A model generated the notes under the pieces. The model saw nothing but the letters and a program-made list of their open reading frames with translations. It had not been told where the DNA came from and did not search any database. Below, piece after piece: positions 34,296 through 43,224 of a DNA stretch of 64,000 bases; the stretch's first letter is position 1, and each line of letters begins with the position of its first letter. The stretch comes from Sulfurimonas sp. HSL-3221 (GTDB lineage: Bacteria > Campylobacterota > Campylobacteria > Campylobacterales > Sulfurimonadaceae): positions 2,046,001 through 2,110,000 of the forward strand of contig NZ_CP087998.1 of the NCBI RefSeq assembly GCF_021044585.1, written 5' to 3'. Position numbers and translations under genes: made by a program.

Positions 34296-36473
34296 TTAGG
34301 CGGCCGGGGCGCGGCCGAGGCTGATTTTGGTCCCTTTGAACTCGAGGATCTCGACGTCTATGTCGTCCCCCTCGCTCAGAACATCGGAAACGTTGCGCAC
34401 GTGCGAATCGGAGATTTTTGAGATGTGCAGCAGGCCGTCGACGCCGCCGGGCAGTTCGATGAAGGCGCCGAAATCGACGATCTTCTTGACCCGCCCCTTG
34501 ACGATGTCGCCGACATGGTACTCGGGTTTTTCCATCTTCGGTACGGAGACGATCTGCTCGATATGTTCGCGCGCGCCCTTGACCCCGTCGCGGTTCTTGC
34601 CCGTCACCTTCACGCTACCGGCCTTCTTGTCGATATCGATCGCGACCTCGAACTTCTCGATGATCTCTCTGATCGTCTTGCCTGCCTGGCCGATGACATC
34701 GGCGACACGGTCGGGATCGATGCTGAAGAAGTCACTGCCGGGCAGCTCCTCGCTCAGTTCGATCTTGTTCTCTGCATCGGCCATGATATCGATGATGTGG
34801 GCGCGCCCCGCCTTTGCCTGATAGAGGGCCGTTTTGAGCAGTTCCAGGGAGATGCCGCCGAGCTTGATGTCCATCTGCAGCGCCGTAATCCCCTCTTTGG
34901 AGCCCGCGACCTTGAAGTCCATATCCCCGTCGTGGTCCTCGAGGCCGGTAATGTCGGTCAGAACCATGTGCAGGTCCCCTTCGCTGACCAGTCCCATCGC
35001 CACGCCGGCGATCGGATCGGTCGTCTCCAGGTCCGCCGCTTTCAGTGCCATATAACCGCCGCAGACGGTCGCCATGGAGGAAGAGCCGTTGGACTCGAGG
35101 ATCTCGGAGACGAGGCGGACGGTCTGGCCCGGGGCCTCCAGGACCGGTTCGAGGGCGCGCTTGGCGAGGTTGCCGTGTCCCAGCTCCCGGCGGCGCGGCG
35201 GCTGGACCGGCGACGCTTCCCCGACGCTGAAGCCCGGGAAGTTGTAGTGCACCATAAAGCTCTCGTACTGCGCCGAACTGTCGGTAAGCTCCTCGTACAT
35301 CTGGGCGTCTTTGTTGCCGCCGATGGTCAGTGTCACCAGGGCCTGGGTCTGGCCACGGGTAAAGAGACAGGAGGAGTGGACGGAGGGAAGAACGTTGGTC
35401 AGAATGCTGATCGGGCGTACCTCGTCGAGACGGCGGCCGTCTGCGCGGGTCTGCGTCTGCAGGATCTGTACGCGGACCGTTTCGCGCTTGACCGCTTCGA
35501 TCGCTTTTTTAAGGGCGTGCTCGTCGAACTCCGGTTCCGCATCGAGGATCTTTTTGCGCAGGTTGCGCAGGGCCGTGGAGCGCTCGGTGCGCGCCATTTG
35601 AGCGATGGCCGCGGCGATATCGTCGCTGTGCTGCTCGCGGACGTAGGCCATCAGGTGCTCATCCGGCTCCGCGGCGATGCAGGTGAGTTTGAAGGTCTCT
35701 TTCTTGAACGGGGCGAACGCCTTCGCATAGGAGACGTTGGCCGTCGCCAGCAGCTGCTGGGCTTCGGAAAGCAGGACGATGAAATCATCCTCGCCCATCG
35801 CGTTGCTGCGGTAGCGGGCGATCGTCTCGGCGGCAAGCGCCGGATCGACGAGCGGGTCGACCATCATCGTGTCGAGCAGCTCCGTCTCCACCGAACCCTG
35901 AACCCGCATCTCGATCATCAGCAGGTCCGACTCCGTTCCCGCGAGGAAGAGGTCCAGGGTGCTGTTTTTAAGCTGCGGCAGCGTCGGGTTGAACAAGACC
36001 TCTCCGTCAACCTTCGCCACACGGACGGCGCTGACGGGGATGTCAATGTCGATGTCGGAGACATACAGGGCCGCCGAGGCGGCGTTGAGGCCGAGCACCT
36101 GGAGGTCGGCATCTTCATCCGCGCTGAGCACCATCACGGTGATCTGGACGGGGTTGGCGAACCCTTTAGGGAAGAGCGGACGCAGGGAGCGGTCGATGAT
36201 ACGGGAAGTCAGTGTTTCGAAATCGCTCGGTTTGGCCTCGCGCTTGATGAAACCGCCCGGGATCTTGCCCGCGGCGTACGCTTTCTCGATGTACTGCACC
36301 GTCAGTGGCAGAAACCCCTCTTCGACGAATTCGGTCTCGTCGATGACAACGGTGGCCAGGACAACCGTGTTGCCGGCCTTGAGCCATGCGCTTCCGTTTG
36401 CCTGTCGGGCCACGCCTGTAAGCGCATACTCTTCCGTTCTGTTCTCGACGGCTACCAGTACATCATAATCCAT
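34296..36473 (-). CDS. pnp: Polyribonucleotide nucleotidyltransferase (PNPase)
   Basis: 725 residues; phosphorolytic 3'-5' RNA exonuclease of mRNA turnover. Two RNase PH domains are visible (AYAAGKIPGGFIKREAKPSD and QTRADGRRLDEVRPIS with DITGLEDHDGDMDFKVAG), then KH (VADVIGQAGKTIREI) and S1 (YHVGDIVKGRVKKIVDFGAF) domains. Length is typical of the family (about 700). The ATG directly abuts the stop of the phosphoribosyltransferase gene, and the gene order matches Helicobacter. Confidence 0.97.
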   Translation of the reverse strand: MDYDVLVAVENRTEEYALTGVARQANGSAWLKAGNTVVLATVVIDETEFVEEGFLPLTVQYIEKAYAAGKIPGGFIKREAKPSDFETLTSRIIDRSLRPLFPKGFANPVQITVMVLSADEDADLQVLGLNAASAALYVSDIDIDIPVSAVRVAKVDGEVLFNPTLPQLKNSTLDLFLAGTESDLLMIEMRVQGSVETELLDTMMVDPLVDPALAAETIARYRSNAMGEDDFIVLLSEAQQLLATANVSYAKAFAPFKKETFKLTCIAAEPDEHLMAYVREQHSDDIAAAIAQMARTERSTALRNLRKKILDAEPEFDEHALKKAIEAVKRETVRVQILQTQTRADGRRLDEVRPISILTNVLPSVHSSCLFTRGQTQALVTLTIGGNKDAQMYEELTDSSAQYESFMVHYNFPGFSVGEASPVQPPRRRELGHGNLAKRALEPVLEAPGQTVRLVSEILESNGSSSMATVCGGYMALKAADLETTDPIAGVAMGLVSEGDLHMVLTDITGLEDHDGDMDFKVAGSKEGITALQMDIKLGGISLELLKTALYQAKAGRAHIIDIMADAENKIELSEELPGSDFFSIDPDRVADVIGQAGKTIREIIEKFEVAIDIDKKAGSVKVTGKNRDGVKGAREHIEQIVSVPKMEKPEYHVGDIVKGRVKKIVDFGAFIELPGGVDGLLHISKISDSHVRNVSDVLSEGDDIDVEILEFKGTKISLGRAPAA

Positions 36474-37112
36474 TTAGTCCCCTAGTATCTTAATAATCAT
36501 TTCATCCGAAACATCTTCTAGTTCTGAATAATAACATGATGTTTCTATATAATCCTCCAGCACGTGCGGGCAGAAGAGCGCGTCACAGAGCGGTTCGACG
36601 GCCGCATAGACCTCCTTGGGCATCACCGGTGCACAGGCATAGAGGGCATCGGGCGAGCGCGAAAGGACGGTTTTGATCGCGCACATCAGCTTCAATCCGC
36701 TCTCCGCCCCTTGGTCGACAAGCAACACTTTTTTGCCGCGCAGGGTTGTCAGCGGGCGCCCTTTGCGATAGTGGTAGATCCGGGAGAGGATCTTCTCTTC
36801 GTGCTTGCGGTGCGCCTCGCCGTAGACGTAGTCATACTGGATGCCGAAGGCCTTGACGAGGTCGTCGTTGATCACGATCTCCTCCGTCTCGCTCACCCTC
36901 CCCAGTTCGCACTGCGGGTTCTGGGGCGCTGTAATCGATTCGCCCAGCAGCCAGTCGACCTTGAGCTTCATTCGGACGTTGAGCTCCTGGCACAGTGCGA
37001 TGCCCCCCTCGGAGAGCGCGATCAGTATCCACGATTCACGCTGCATCTGCGGCAGCGGCAGCAGCTCATTCAGCGCCGAAACGGCCGCTTTTCTATCTTC
37101 AAACAGTTTCAT
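36474..37112 (-). CDS. Phosphoribosyltransferase-like protein between lptD and pnp
   Basis: 212 residues from the ATG overlapping the lptD stop (TGATG); the longer open frame upstream runs inside lptD and is not supported. The fold looks like a type I phosphoribosyltransferase, with the PRPP loop degenerate (KVLLVDQGAESGLK) and a core ILIALSEGGIALCQEL. The conserved position between lptD and pnp in Campylobacterota suggests a retained role, but the substrate is unknown. Its stop directly abuts the pnp ATG. Confidence 0.75.
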   Translation of the reverse strand: MKLFEDRKAAVSALNELLPLPQMQRESWILIALSEGGIALCQELNVRMKLKVDWLLGESITAPQNPQCELGRVSETEEIVINDDLVKAFGIQYDYVYGEAHRKHEEKILSRIYHYRKGRPLTTLRGKKVLLVDQGAESGLKLMCAIKTVLSRSPDALYACAPVMPKEVYAAVEPLCDALFCPHVLEDYIETSCYYSELEDVSDEMIIKILGD

Positions 37113-39274
37113 CACGAACCATCCAATGCATCGCTGAGTTTGTAGTTGACCTCGGTCCCCCCGATGGGGCGGAGTTCGACGGTGAAATAGACATACTTCT
37201 CCAGAAGCGAGTCGGCCTGGGCGTTGGTCAGGATCGGGCGGTTGTTCTCGACGTATCGCATCCCGAATTTCCAACAGCGCTTCGTGTAGTCGAAGCCGAC
37301 CTCGGAAAACTTCTTCACATTCGCCTCCAGATCATAGGCGTACCGGCCGAAATAGCGATAGTGGTCATTATAGCGATATGCGGCGTCAAAGGTCAGGTAA
37401 TTGACCCGGTTTGTCCCGTTAACGTCGGGCTGGTCTTCATAGAGGTCCATGGCTCCGATATTGAGCGCGCCGTCACTGTAGCGGACGCCGTTGAGCATCT
37501 TCGAAACCCGGTGGTAGTCATAGTTGTAAAAAACATCCGAATAGAGCGAGACTTCCGGGGTCACCTGCCAGTCCAGTTCGTTTTCCAGCTCGCTGAGCTG
37601 ATCCTGGTTCCGGTCGAAGGAGAGGCGCTGCGAAAGACGGTGGTAGAGCACCTGTTCGCCCACGTCATTGACGAAAAACTGGCTGAACTTCAGATCCAGC
37701 GCCTCTTCGATCTCGTTGACGGCATAGAAGTCGCACTCGGGGTAGAGCGCCGAATCGCTCCCGCTGCAGAGCGTCTGCTGGGTTTCGTAGTAGCCTGTCG
37801 CATCATCAACGCCGGCCTTGGTATAGGCGAGGTCCAGTCCGGCCGTGTGGCTGAAACCTTCAAACGCTTTCGTCACCTGTGTCCCCGCATTGAAGACATG
37901 GTAGATCCGCCCGAAAAGCCCCGTTTCATACGCGCCGCCCGTCGGGATGGCCGATACGGTCGTCGGCTCGTTTCCGAAGGTGATGTATTTACCGTTTAGG
38001 CGCGCACTGTAGGAGAGCAGCAGGTAATCCTCCAGCGCGGAGGTCTGCAGCGTGACAGGCAGGTCCACCTCCCCTTCGACCGCACGTTTCCCCGTTTCGC
38101 GGAAAATGTTGTTGCCGCGGAGATCGAAGGTATAGTAGACGTGCTCGTCGAGGAAGGTGTTGATATAGCGGTGGTAACGGAGGATCGGAAGGTTCTGCGG
38201 CGTGTCGGCATTGCTCTGTTTGTTCAGGTCGAGGTAGTAGCGGAGGTTCATGCCGTAATAGGTATCTTCTTCGTTGTAGAAGAGGTTCACCCGCGAGAGC
38301 ACCTGGTTGGAGGTGGCGTAGTTCACAGTATCGTTGGAAGAGAGGTTGATATAGTCGATATCGTTCATCCAGCTGATGTCGGCATAGAGACCCGACTGCC
38401 CGGGAAGGTCTAGCCCCAGCCAGCGCTGCAGCACCGCCGTATTGGTATAGAAAAGATCAAAGCCGTAGTGGTTCGAGTTGGCCAGGTCATAGGTGTTGAC
38501 GTAAGAGGATTTCTCCTGGAAATAGCCCGACTGGAGCGACCCTTCCGAAACGTTCGAATCGACAAAGCGGAACTTCCCGTAAACCCCCTCGCCCCGCTCC
38601 GTGCGCAGTTGCGGACGCAGCTCAACGTCCCAGGAGGGATCGATCGCGATATAGACAGGCTGCTCGAAAAAGAACCCTTCCGTACTGGAGACACCGAAGG
38701 AGGGCACCAGCAGACCGCTGCGGCGGCGGTTGTCGAGGGAGTAGCCGAAATAGGGGAAGTAGAAGACGGGAATGCCGTAGATCTTGAGGTAGGCGTTATA
38801 GACGTTCATCCAGCGCGATTCACTGTCGAAATCGGCGCTGGAGAAGTAAAGCACCCAGAAGGGATCGTTGGGATCGCAGCCTGAGACCATCCCGTCATCG
38901 ACCGTAAAGTCCTTGTCCTCCGCCCCCGAACGCGAGGAGCTCATCCAGACGTTCGTATGGCGGTCGAGCATGAAAAAGGGGGAGAACTCCCGGCTCTTAT
39001 TGGCGACATCGAGCTTGGCGTAATCCCCCATCGCGAAGTACTCCGACCCCTGCATGGCGACGATATTGCCGAAAAGCTCCAGCGTACTGCTGTTGCGGTC
39101 GAAATAGGCCTCGTTGGCGCTCAGATAGTAGCTTTTGTACAGGACGAGGACATCCCCGCTCGCATGGACGACGCTGAGGTTCGAATCGAGCCGGGTCGCG
39201 AAGAATTCAATCTGCTCTTCCGCCCGCAGCGCGGACAATACAAAAAGAAGAAGGAGCAGCAGGAACCTAGGCAT
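37112..39274 (-). CDS. lptD: LPS-assembly outer membrane protein LptD
   Basis: 720 residues from MPRFLLLLLLFVLSALRA, a cleavable signal peptide; the open frame continues upstream through the RDD gene without support. The N-terminal OstA-like beta-jellyroll (FFATRLDSNLSVVHASGDVL) and the long C-terminal barrel region rich in alternating Tyr/Asp strands are visible. It inserts lipopolysaccharide into the outer leaflet together with LptE, which is not in the window. The ORF overlaps the RDD gene by 8 bases and the phosphoribosyltransferase gene by one. Confidence 0.9.
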   Translation of the reverse strand: MPRFLLLLLLFVLSALRAEEQIEFFATRLDSNLSVVHASGDVLVLYKSYYLSANEAYFDRNSSTLELFGNIVAMQGSEYFAMGDYAKLDVANKSREFSPFFMLDRHTNVWMSSSRSGAEDKDFTVDDGMVSGCDPNDPFWVLYFSSADFDSESRWMNVYNAYLKIYGIPVFYFPYFGYSLDNRRRSGLLVPSFGVSSTEGFFFEQPVYIAIDPSWDVELRPQLRTERGEGVYGKFRFVDSNVSEGSLQSGYFQEKSSYVNTYDLANSNHYGFDLFYTNTAVLQRWLGLDLPGQSGLYADISWMNDIDYINLSSNDTVNYATSNQVLSRVNLFYNEEDTYYGMNLRYYLDLNKQSNADTPQNLPILRYHRYINTFLDEHVYYTFDLRGNNIFRETGKRAVEGEVDLPVTLQTSALEDYLLLSYSARLNGKYITFGNEPTTVSAIPTGGAYETGLFGRIYHVFNAGTQVTKAFEGFSHTAGLDLAYTKAGVDDATGYYETQQTLCSGSDSALYPECDFYAVNEIEEALDLKFSQFFVNDVGEQVLYHRLSQRLSFDRNQDQLSELENELDWQVTPEVSLYSDVFYNYDYHRVSKMLNGVRYSDGALNIGAMDLYEDQPDVNGTNRVNYLTFDAAYRYNDHYRYFGRYAYDLEANVKKFSEVGFDYTKRCWKFGMRYVENNRPILTNAQADSLLEKYVYFTVELRPIGGTEVNYKLSDALDGS

Positions 39275-39716
39275 TGACGACAACGGTGCGCGCGGTGCGG
39301 TCATGCCACGCCTGGTTATTGGGATCGAACATCGCCCAGATAAAGCCGAGGTAGAAGATGATCTCGCTGAGAATGCGGAAGACGGCGCGGTTGAATGCCG
39401 GCAGCCAGCCCGGGATCCCCCCGTCCTCAATCGCCACGACGCGGATCCGCATCGCCATCTTTCCGAGCGACGCACCGTAGAGGGCGATGAAGAGCGTCTG
39501 GTAGAAGACCTTCATCCCCAGGTACTCCAGGGCATAGGCGTTGGTAACAAAGAGGAAAGTCTCCATATCCTCCGCCTTGGAAATAGGGCCCCAGAGCATA
39601 ATCGTAAAGAGCAGGCTCAGCAGGAGCTCGTCGATCAGGAACGCCAGGGCCCGCTTCGGGATGGAAGCGAGTTGCAGTTCATGCCGGTGCAGCAGCGTTT
39701 CGATCGTCTCGTTCAC
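39267..39716 (-). CDS. RDD family membrane protein
   Basis: 149 residues with three hydrophobic helices. The RDD-type start is RALAFLIDELLLSLLF, and GASLGKMAMRIRVV is the second conserved block. Function of this family is unclear, though some members move ions or small molecules. The gene sits between purD and lptD, overlapping lptD by 8 bases, the same order as in Helicobacter (HP1218 to HP1213 region). Confidence 0.88.
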   Translation of the reverse strand: MNETIETLLHRHELQLASIPKRALAFLIDELLLSLLFTIMLWGPISKAEDMETFLFVTNAYALEYLGMKVFYQTLFIALYGASLGKMAMRIRVVAIEDGGIPGWLPAFNRAVFRILSEIIFYLGFIWAMFDPNNQAWHDRTARTVVVNA

Positions 39717-39719
39717 GGG

Positions 39720-40985
39720 TTAGAGGGCCTGGTAAGCGATATCGGTCCGCAGTTTTTTCCCTGCGAAGTGCACCTGGCCGCAGAGAAGGTAGGCGCGGTC
39801 GCGGGCCTCGCGGATGCTCTTGCCCGTTCCGACGCAGACGAGGACCCGTCCCCCGGTCGCGAAAAGCTTGCCGTCACTCTCGCTGACGCCGGCGTAGGCA
39901 ATATGCGAGTGTTCGGCCAGTTCGGTGTGAACGATCTCGTCGACGACGATCTCCGCCGGTTCGCTGCTGCTGTAGGGGTAATCGCGGCTTGCCATGACAA
40001 CGCCGACAGCGTATTCGTCCTTGAACTTCACGTCCAGGGTATCGAGCTGCTTCGTCGCGGCCTTGTAGAAGAGTTCGCTTGCCGGGGAGCTGAGCAGCGG
40101 CATCAGGATCTCGCACTCCGGGTCGCCGAAACGGACGTTGAACTCCAGGGTGATCGGTTCGCCGTTCACGATCATCAGGCCGATGAAGAGGACCCCCTCA
40201 AAGGGTGCGCCCTCCGCCTGCATCCCGTCGAGCGTCGGGCGGACGATGCGCTCCTTGACCTTCTCGTAGATTTCGTCGTTGACGAGCGGCGTCGGCGCGT
40301 AGGCACCCATCCCGCCCGTATTCGGCCCCTGGTCGCCGTCTTGAAGGCGCTTGTGGTCCTGTGCCGCCTGCAGCAGGATGAAATCCTCGCCGTCGCAGAT
40401 GGCGAACATGGAGAGTTCGTAGCCGTCGAGGAACTCCTCAATAACGACTTTTTTGCCCGCGTCGCCGAAGGAGGCGCCGCTAAGCATCTCCGAAGCGGCC
40501 TTTTTCGCCTCGTCGTGACTCATAGCGATGATGACGCCCTTGCCCGCGCAGAGACCGTCGGCCTTGACGACGACCGGCGTCGGCAGGGTCTCAATGAACT
40601 TGAAGGCCGTCTCAATATGGTCCGTTTCGATGTAGCGGGCCGTCGGGATACCGTACTTGGCGAGGAAGTTCTTCATGTAGACCTTGGAGCCCTCAAGCTG
40701 CGCCGCCGCCTTGGAGGGGCCGAAGATCGTTAGCCCCTTCGCTTTGAAGATGTCGACAACGCCTTCGGTAAGGGGCGCTTCCGGCCCGACGATCGTGAGG
40801 TCGATACTGTTGGCAATCGCGAAGTCCGCCAGCGCATCGTACTCCTTGATCGCAACATTCTCGCCCAGCATCGGCGTCGCCCCGTTGCCCGGTGCGAAAT
40901 AGAGCTTCTCTACCGCTTCATCCTGTGCCAGTACGCGCCCGATCGCATATTCGCGCCCGCCGCTGCCGATAACCATTACATTCAT
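39720..40985 (-). CDS. purD: Phosphoribosylamine-glycine ligase
   Basis: 421 residues; ATP-grasp enzyme for the second step of purine synthesis, joining glycine to 5-phosphoribosylamine. Motifs: [13 protein letters not shown] at the start, [47 protein letters not shown]. The ATG at 40985 is chosen as the first Met before the Rossmann strand; MVIG at 40976 is an alternative. A hairpin-rich spacer lies upstream and the RDD gene follows after three bases. Confidence 0.95.
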   Translation of the reverse strand: MNVMVIGSGGREYAIGRVLAQDEAVEKLYFAPGNGATPMLGENVAIKEYDALADFAIANSIDLTIVGPEAPLTEGVVDIFKAKGLTIFGPSKAAAQLEGSKVYMKNFLAKYGIPTARYIETDHIETAFKFIETLPTPVVVKADGLCAGKGVIIAMSHDEAKKAASEMLSGASFGDAGKKVVIEEFLDGYELSMFAICDGEDFILLQAAQDHKRLQDGDQGPNTGGMGAYAPTPLVNDEIYEKVKERIVRPTLDGMQAEGAPFEGVLFIGLMIVNGEPITLEFNVRFGDPECEILMPLLSSPASELFYKAATKQLDTLDVKFKDEYAVGVVMASRDYPYSSSEPAEIVVDEIVHTELAEHSHIAYAGVSESDGKLFATGGRVLVCVGTGKSIREARDRAYLLCGQVHFAGKKLRTDIAYQAL

Positions 40986-41286
40986 TCTTTTGCCGATCCT
41001 TCTTGCTGTTTTCATTCAAAAAGACGGCATCTTCTTGAATGAAAGCGGCATCTAAACCCGGGCGGCCGTTCCGCAAGATAGCTTTGGTTCTCAAAGCCAA
41101 AATAATACGGACTGAGGGCTTCCTCAGGCGGCAGTCCCTCAGGCTTGCGCCTTCAAGCAAGATCACCGGCACACAGAAGCGGCTACACCGTCCATAAAAT
41201 AGATATGTAGAACCCCCTGAAATGCGAGAGCTCGTACCGCTCAGGCTTAGAAGACAATTATAGCCGATACGCCATAAAGAGGGGCT
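40986..41286 (-). other. Hairpin-rich spacer upstream of purD
   Basis: About 300 bases without a supported gene between trpA and purD. On the minus strand it holds several inverted repeats: CTGAGGG/CCCTCAG (24-base separation), GCTTTG-AGAAC-CAAAGC, and the CATTCAA/TTGAATG hairpin listed separately. Two reading frames stay open across part of it but show no domain or ribosome site. It could be a structured purD leader or an intergenic repeat element; neither is proven. Confidence 0.45.
41013..41041 (-). repeat. Inverted repeat in the purD leader
   Basis: CATTCAA (41013-41019) pairs with TTGAATG (41035-41041), with a further partial AAGA/TCTT pairing inside and a small loop. It lies 28 bases upstream of the purD ATG. 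It is not followed by a T-run, so it is not a classic terminator. Confidence 0.5.
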
Positions 41287-41308
41287 AAAAAACGGGAGGC
41301 TTTCCCCC
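41287..41308 (-). terminator. Intrinsic terminator of trpA
   Basis: On the minus strand GGGGG-AAAG-CCTCC forms a 5-pair stem (one G-U) directly at the trpA stop, followed by CG and six Ts. This is the clearest intrinsic terminator in the window. Confidence 0.7.
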
Positions 41309-42054
41309 TACTCGTTGATGCGTTCTTTGATCGTTTTCGCGATGCGGCTGCAGTGGTTGATCTTTTCGGAGAGCGAAAGGTCTTCGCGCAGCAGCACGTT
41401 GATGAACGCCGAGCCGACGATGACCCCGTCGACCCCCTCCGCTTTCGCCTTCGCCGTCGCTTCGTTAACGCCGAAACCGACGTAAACAGGCGTCTGCGTG
41501 TGGCGGCGGATCGACGCGACGACCTCGCCGAGATCTTCGCTTTTGCCCGCACCGGTGATCCCAGCGTAGGCAACGAGGTAGATGAACTTCTGCGCCGCGC
41601 TGACGACGGTTTTCACCCGCGCATCCGTATCCGTCGGTGCGACGAAGGCGATGTTGCTGATGCGGTGCTGAGCAAAGGCATCGGCGTAGAGGGCCGCCTC
41701 TTCATGCGGCAGGTCCGGGACGATCAGGCCGCTGACACCGAGATCGTTCGCCTCGCGAAGGACCTTCTCCATCCCGAACTGGTAAAAAGGGTTGAAGTAG
41801 CCCATCCAGAGCGTATCGACGCGGGGCGCCACGGCGCGGGAGACGTCCAGGACGTCTTTGAAGCGGAACCCGTTCTCCAGGGCGACGTAGTTCGCCGCCT
41901 CAATCACCGGACCGTCGGCGACGGGATCGGAGAAGGGGATACCCAGCTCCAGCGAATCGACACCGCTCTCCCCCATCGAGAGCGCCAGGTCGATCGTAAA
42001 ATCTTTGTCGGGATAGCCCGTCGTAATGTAGCCCACCAGTTGTTTTTCCACCAA
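41308..42054 (-). CDS. trpA: Tryptophan synthase alpha chain
   Basis: 248 residues; splits indole-3-glycerol phosphate to indole and glyceraldehyde-3-phosphate. Family motifs: LELGIPFSDPVADGPVI, WMGYFNPFYQFG, LIVPDLPHEEA, VGFGVNEATAKA. The start is TTG (42054) or the next codon GTG (42051); no ATG is available. It stands alone: no trpB or other trp gene is adjacent, and it has its own terminator. Confidence 0.94.
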   Translation of the reverse strand: MVEKQLVGYITTGYPDKDFTIDLALSMGESGVDSLELGIPFSDPVADGPVIEAANYVALENGFRFKDVLDVSRAVAPRVDTLWMGYFNPFYQFGMEKVLREANDLGVSGLIVPDLPHEEAALYADAFAQHRISNIAFVAPTDTDARVKTVVSAAQKFIYLVAYAGITGAGKSEDLGEVVASIRRHTQTPVYVGFGVNEATAKAKAEGVDGVIVGSAFINVLLREDLSLSEKINHCSRIAKTIKERINE

Positions 42055-42151
42055 TTACCCTTTGACCGGATCTGCCCGTGTTCGGGCGCCGCCACCCTTA
42101 GCAACGGGACGGCGGCCTGCCATATTTATCCGCAATTGTAGCATTTTTGGA

Positions 42152-42157
42152 TAAAAT
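42152..42157 (+). promoter_or_regulatory. -10-like TAAAAT before panB
   Basis: TAAAAT in a short AT-rich patch about 70 bases before panB, so a transcript starting a few bases later would carry the whole hairpin at 42178-42208 in its leader. No convincing -35. Confidence 0.35.
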
Positions 42158-42177
42158 CGCTCTCAATTGACTAGGGC

Positions 42178-42208
42178 GCCGGAAAGGGGATTTTCCCCCT
42201 GTTCCGGC
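42178..42208 (+). repeat. Strong hairpin in the panB leader
   Basis: GCCGGAA (42178-42184) pairs with TTCCGGC (42202-42208), and GGGGA (42186-42190) pairs with TCCCC (42194-42198), giving 12 pairs around a TTT loop with a small internal loop. It ends 19 bases before the panB ATG and just upstream of the CAGGAG ribosome site. It could be a regulatory leader structure. Confidence 0.6.
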
Positions 42209-42227
42209 ATGCCCGCAGGAGCAACCA

Positions 42228-43019
42228 ATGGCTAATAAGCTGAGCGTCGGTGCCATCCGAAAGGCCAAGGGCGGGACACCGCTGATGATGATCACCGCTT
42301 ACGACGCCCTCTTCGCACGCCTTTTCGACCCCATTGCCGACATTCTCCTCGTGGGAGATTCGCTCAATATGAGCTTTGCCGGGAAACCGGACACCCTGAG
42401 CGCCACGCTCGAGCAGATGATCTACCATACCCAAGCCGTCTGCAGCGGGGCGCCAGGCACCTTTGTCATCTGCGACATGCCCTTTGGCACCTATACGACG
42501 GCCGAGCGCGCGCTGGACAACGCGATTGCCGTCTACCAGCAGAGCGGGGCCGACGCCGTCAAGATCGAGGGGGGCCGGGACAAGGCCGGTATCATCGCCC
42601 ACCTCACGGCCAACGGCATCGCCGTCTGCGGCCACATCGGCCTGCTCCCGCAGGCGGTGCGCGGCGAGGGGGGCTACAAGGTGAAGGGCAAGGACGAGGG
42701 GAATGCCCTCTCCCTGATCGAGGATGCCAAAGCCGTCGAAGCGGCCGGCGCCTTCTGCATGGTCGTCGAAGGGGTCAAGGCCGACGTCGCAACGCGGATC
42801 GCGGAAGCCGTCTCCGTCCCCGTCATCGGCATCGGCGCGGGCAGCGGCGTCGACGGGCAGGTGCTCGTCTTCTCCGACATGCTCGGCCTCTATGAGCCCT
42901 TCGTACCGAAATTCGTCAAGCAGTACATGCACGGTGCCGACGCGGTCAAAGCGGCGGTCACGCAGTACAAAGAGGAGGTCGTGGCGCGCACCTTCCCGGC
43001 AGAGGAGCATACGTATTGA
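42228..43019 (+). CDS. panB: 3-methyl-2-oxobutanoate hydroxymethyltransferase
   Basis: 263 residues; first committed step towards pantothenate, transferring a hydroxymethyl group to ketoisovalerate. Motifs: MMITAYDALFARLFD, LLVGDSLNMSFAG, ADAVKIEGGRDKAG, VPVIGIGAGSGVDGQVLVFSD. Length is typical. The next gene begins with a TTG inside the last codons, so panB, the small lipoprotein and ruvB form a compact unit also known from other Campylobacterota. Confidence 0.95.
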   Translation: MANKLSVGAIRKAKGGTPLMMITAYDALFARLFDPIADILLVGDSLNMSFAGKPDTLSATLEQMIYHTQAVCSGAPGTFVICDMPFGTYTTAERALDNAIAVYQQSGADAVKIEGGRDKAGIIAHLTANGIAVCGHIGLLPQAVRGEGGYKVKGKDEGNALSLIEDAKAVEAAGAFCMVVEGVKADVATRIAEAVSVPVIGIGAGSGVDGQVLVFSDMLGLYEPFVPKFVKQYMHGADAVKAAVTQYKEEVVARTFPAEEHTY

Positions 43020-43222
43020 TCGCTCAAACCGTGTTTGTAATCACCTTGGGGGTACTGGCCTGCGGCTGTTCCAATGAAATGCGCTACGACATGGCGCATG
43101 ACATCGCCAAACAGAACTGCCGCAATATCACCAGCCCCGATGAGCGGCGTGCCTGCGAGGGGCAGCACGACCAGCCCTATCAAGAGTACAAAGCTGCGGA
43201 ACAATATCCGGTGGGACAGTAA
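43016..43222 (+). CDS. Small putative lipoprotein between panB and ruvB
   Basis: 68 residues from a TTG start overlapping the panB stop, with GAGGAG upstream. The N-terminus ([13 protein letters not shown]) is a signal peptide with a lipobox-like end, followed by a short, charged mature part with one Cys pair ([16 protein letters not shown]). No domain recognised. ruvB starts 3 bases after its stop. Translation is inferred from spacing and signal sequence. Confidence 0.65.
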   Translation: MIAQTVFVITLGVLACGCSNEMRYDMAHDIAKQNCRNITSPDERRACEGQHDQPYQEYKAAEQYPVGQ

Positions 43223-43224
43223 CG

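Noticed and set aside
34425-36485. Very long open frame (686 codons) on the plus strand opposite pnp
   Set aside because: It is the mirror of the pnp codon bias in GC-rich DNA; its translation has no domain, and pnp on the other strand is unmistakable.
40918-41172. 84-codon open frame upstream of and into purD on the minus strand
   Set aside because: It overlaps purD out of frame, has no ribosome site and shows no domain; the region is better described as a structured spacer.
42171-43010. Antisense open frame opposite panB
   Set aside because: panB has all family motifs; the opposite frame is a composition shadow.
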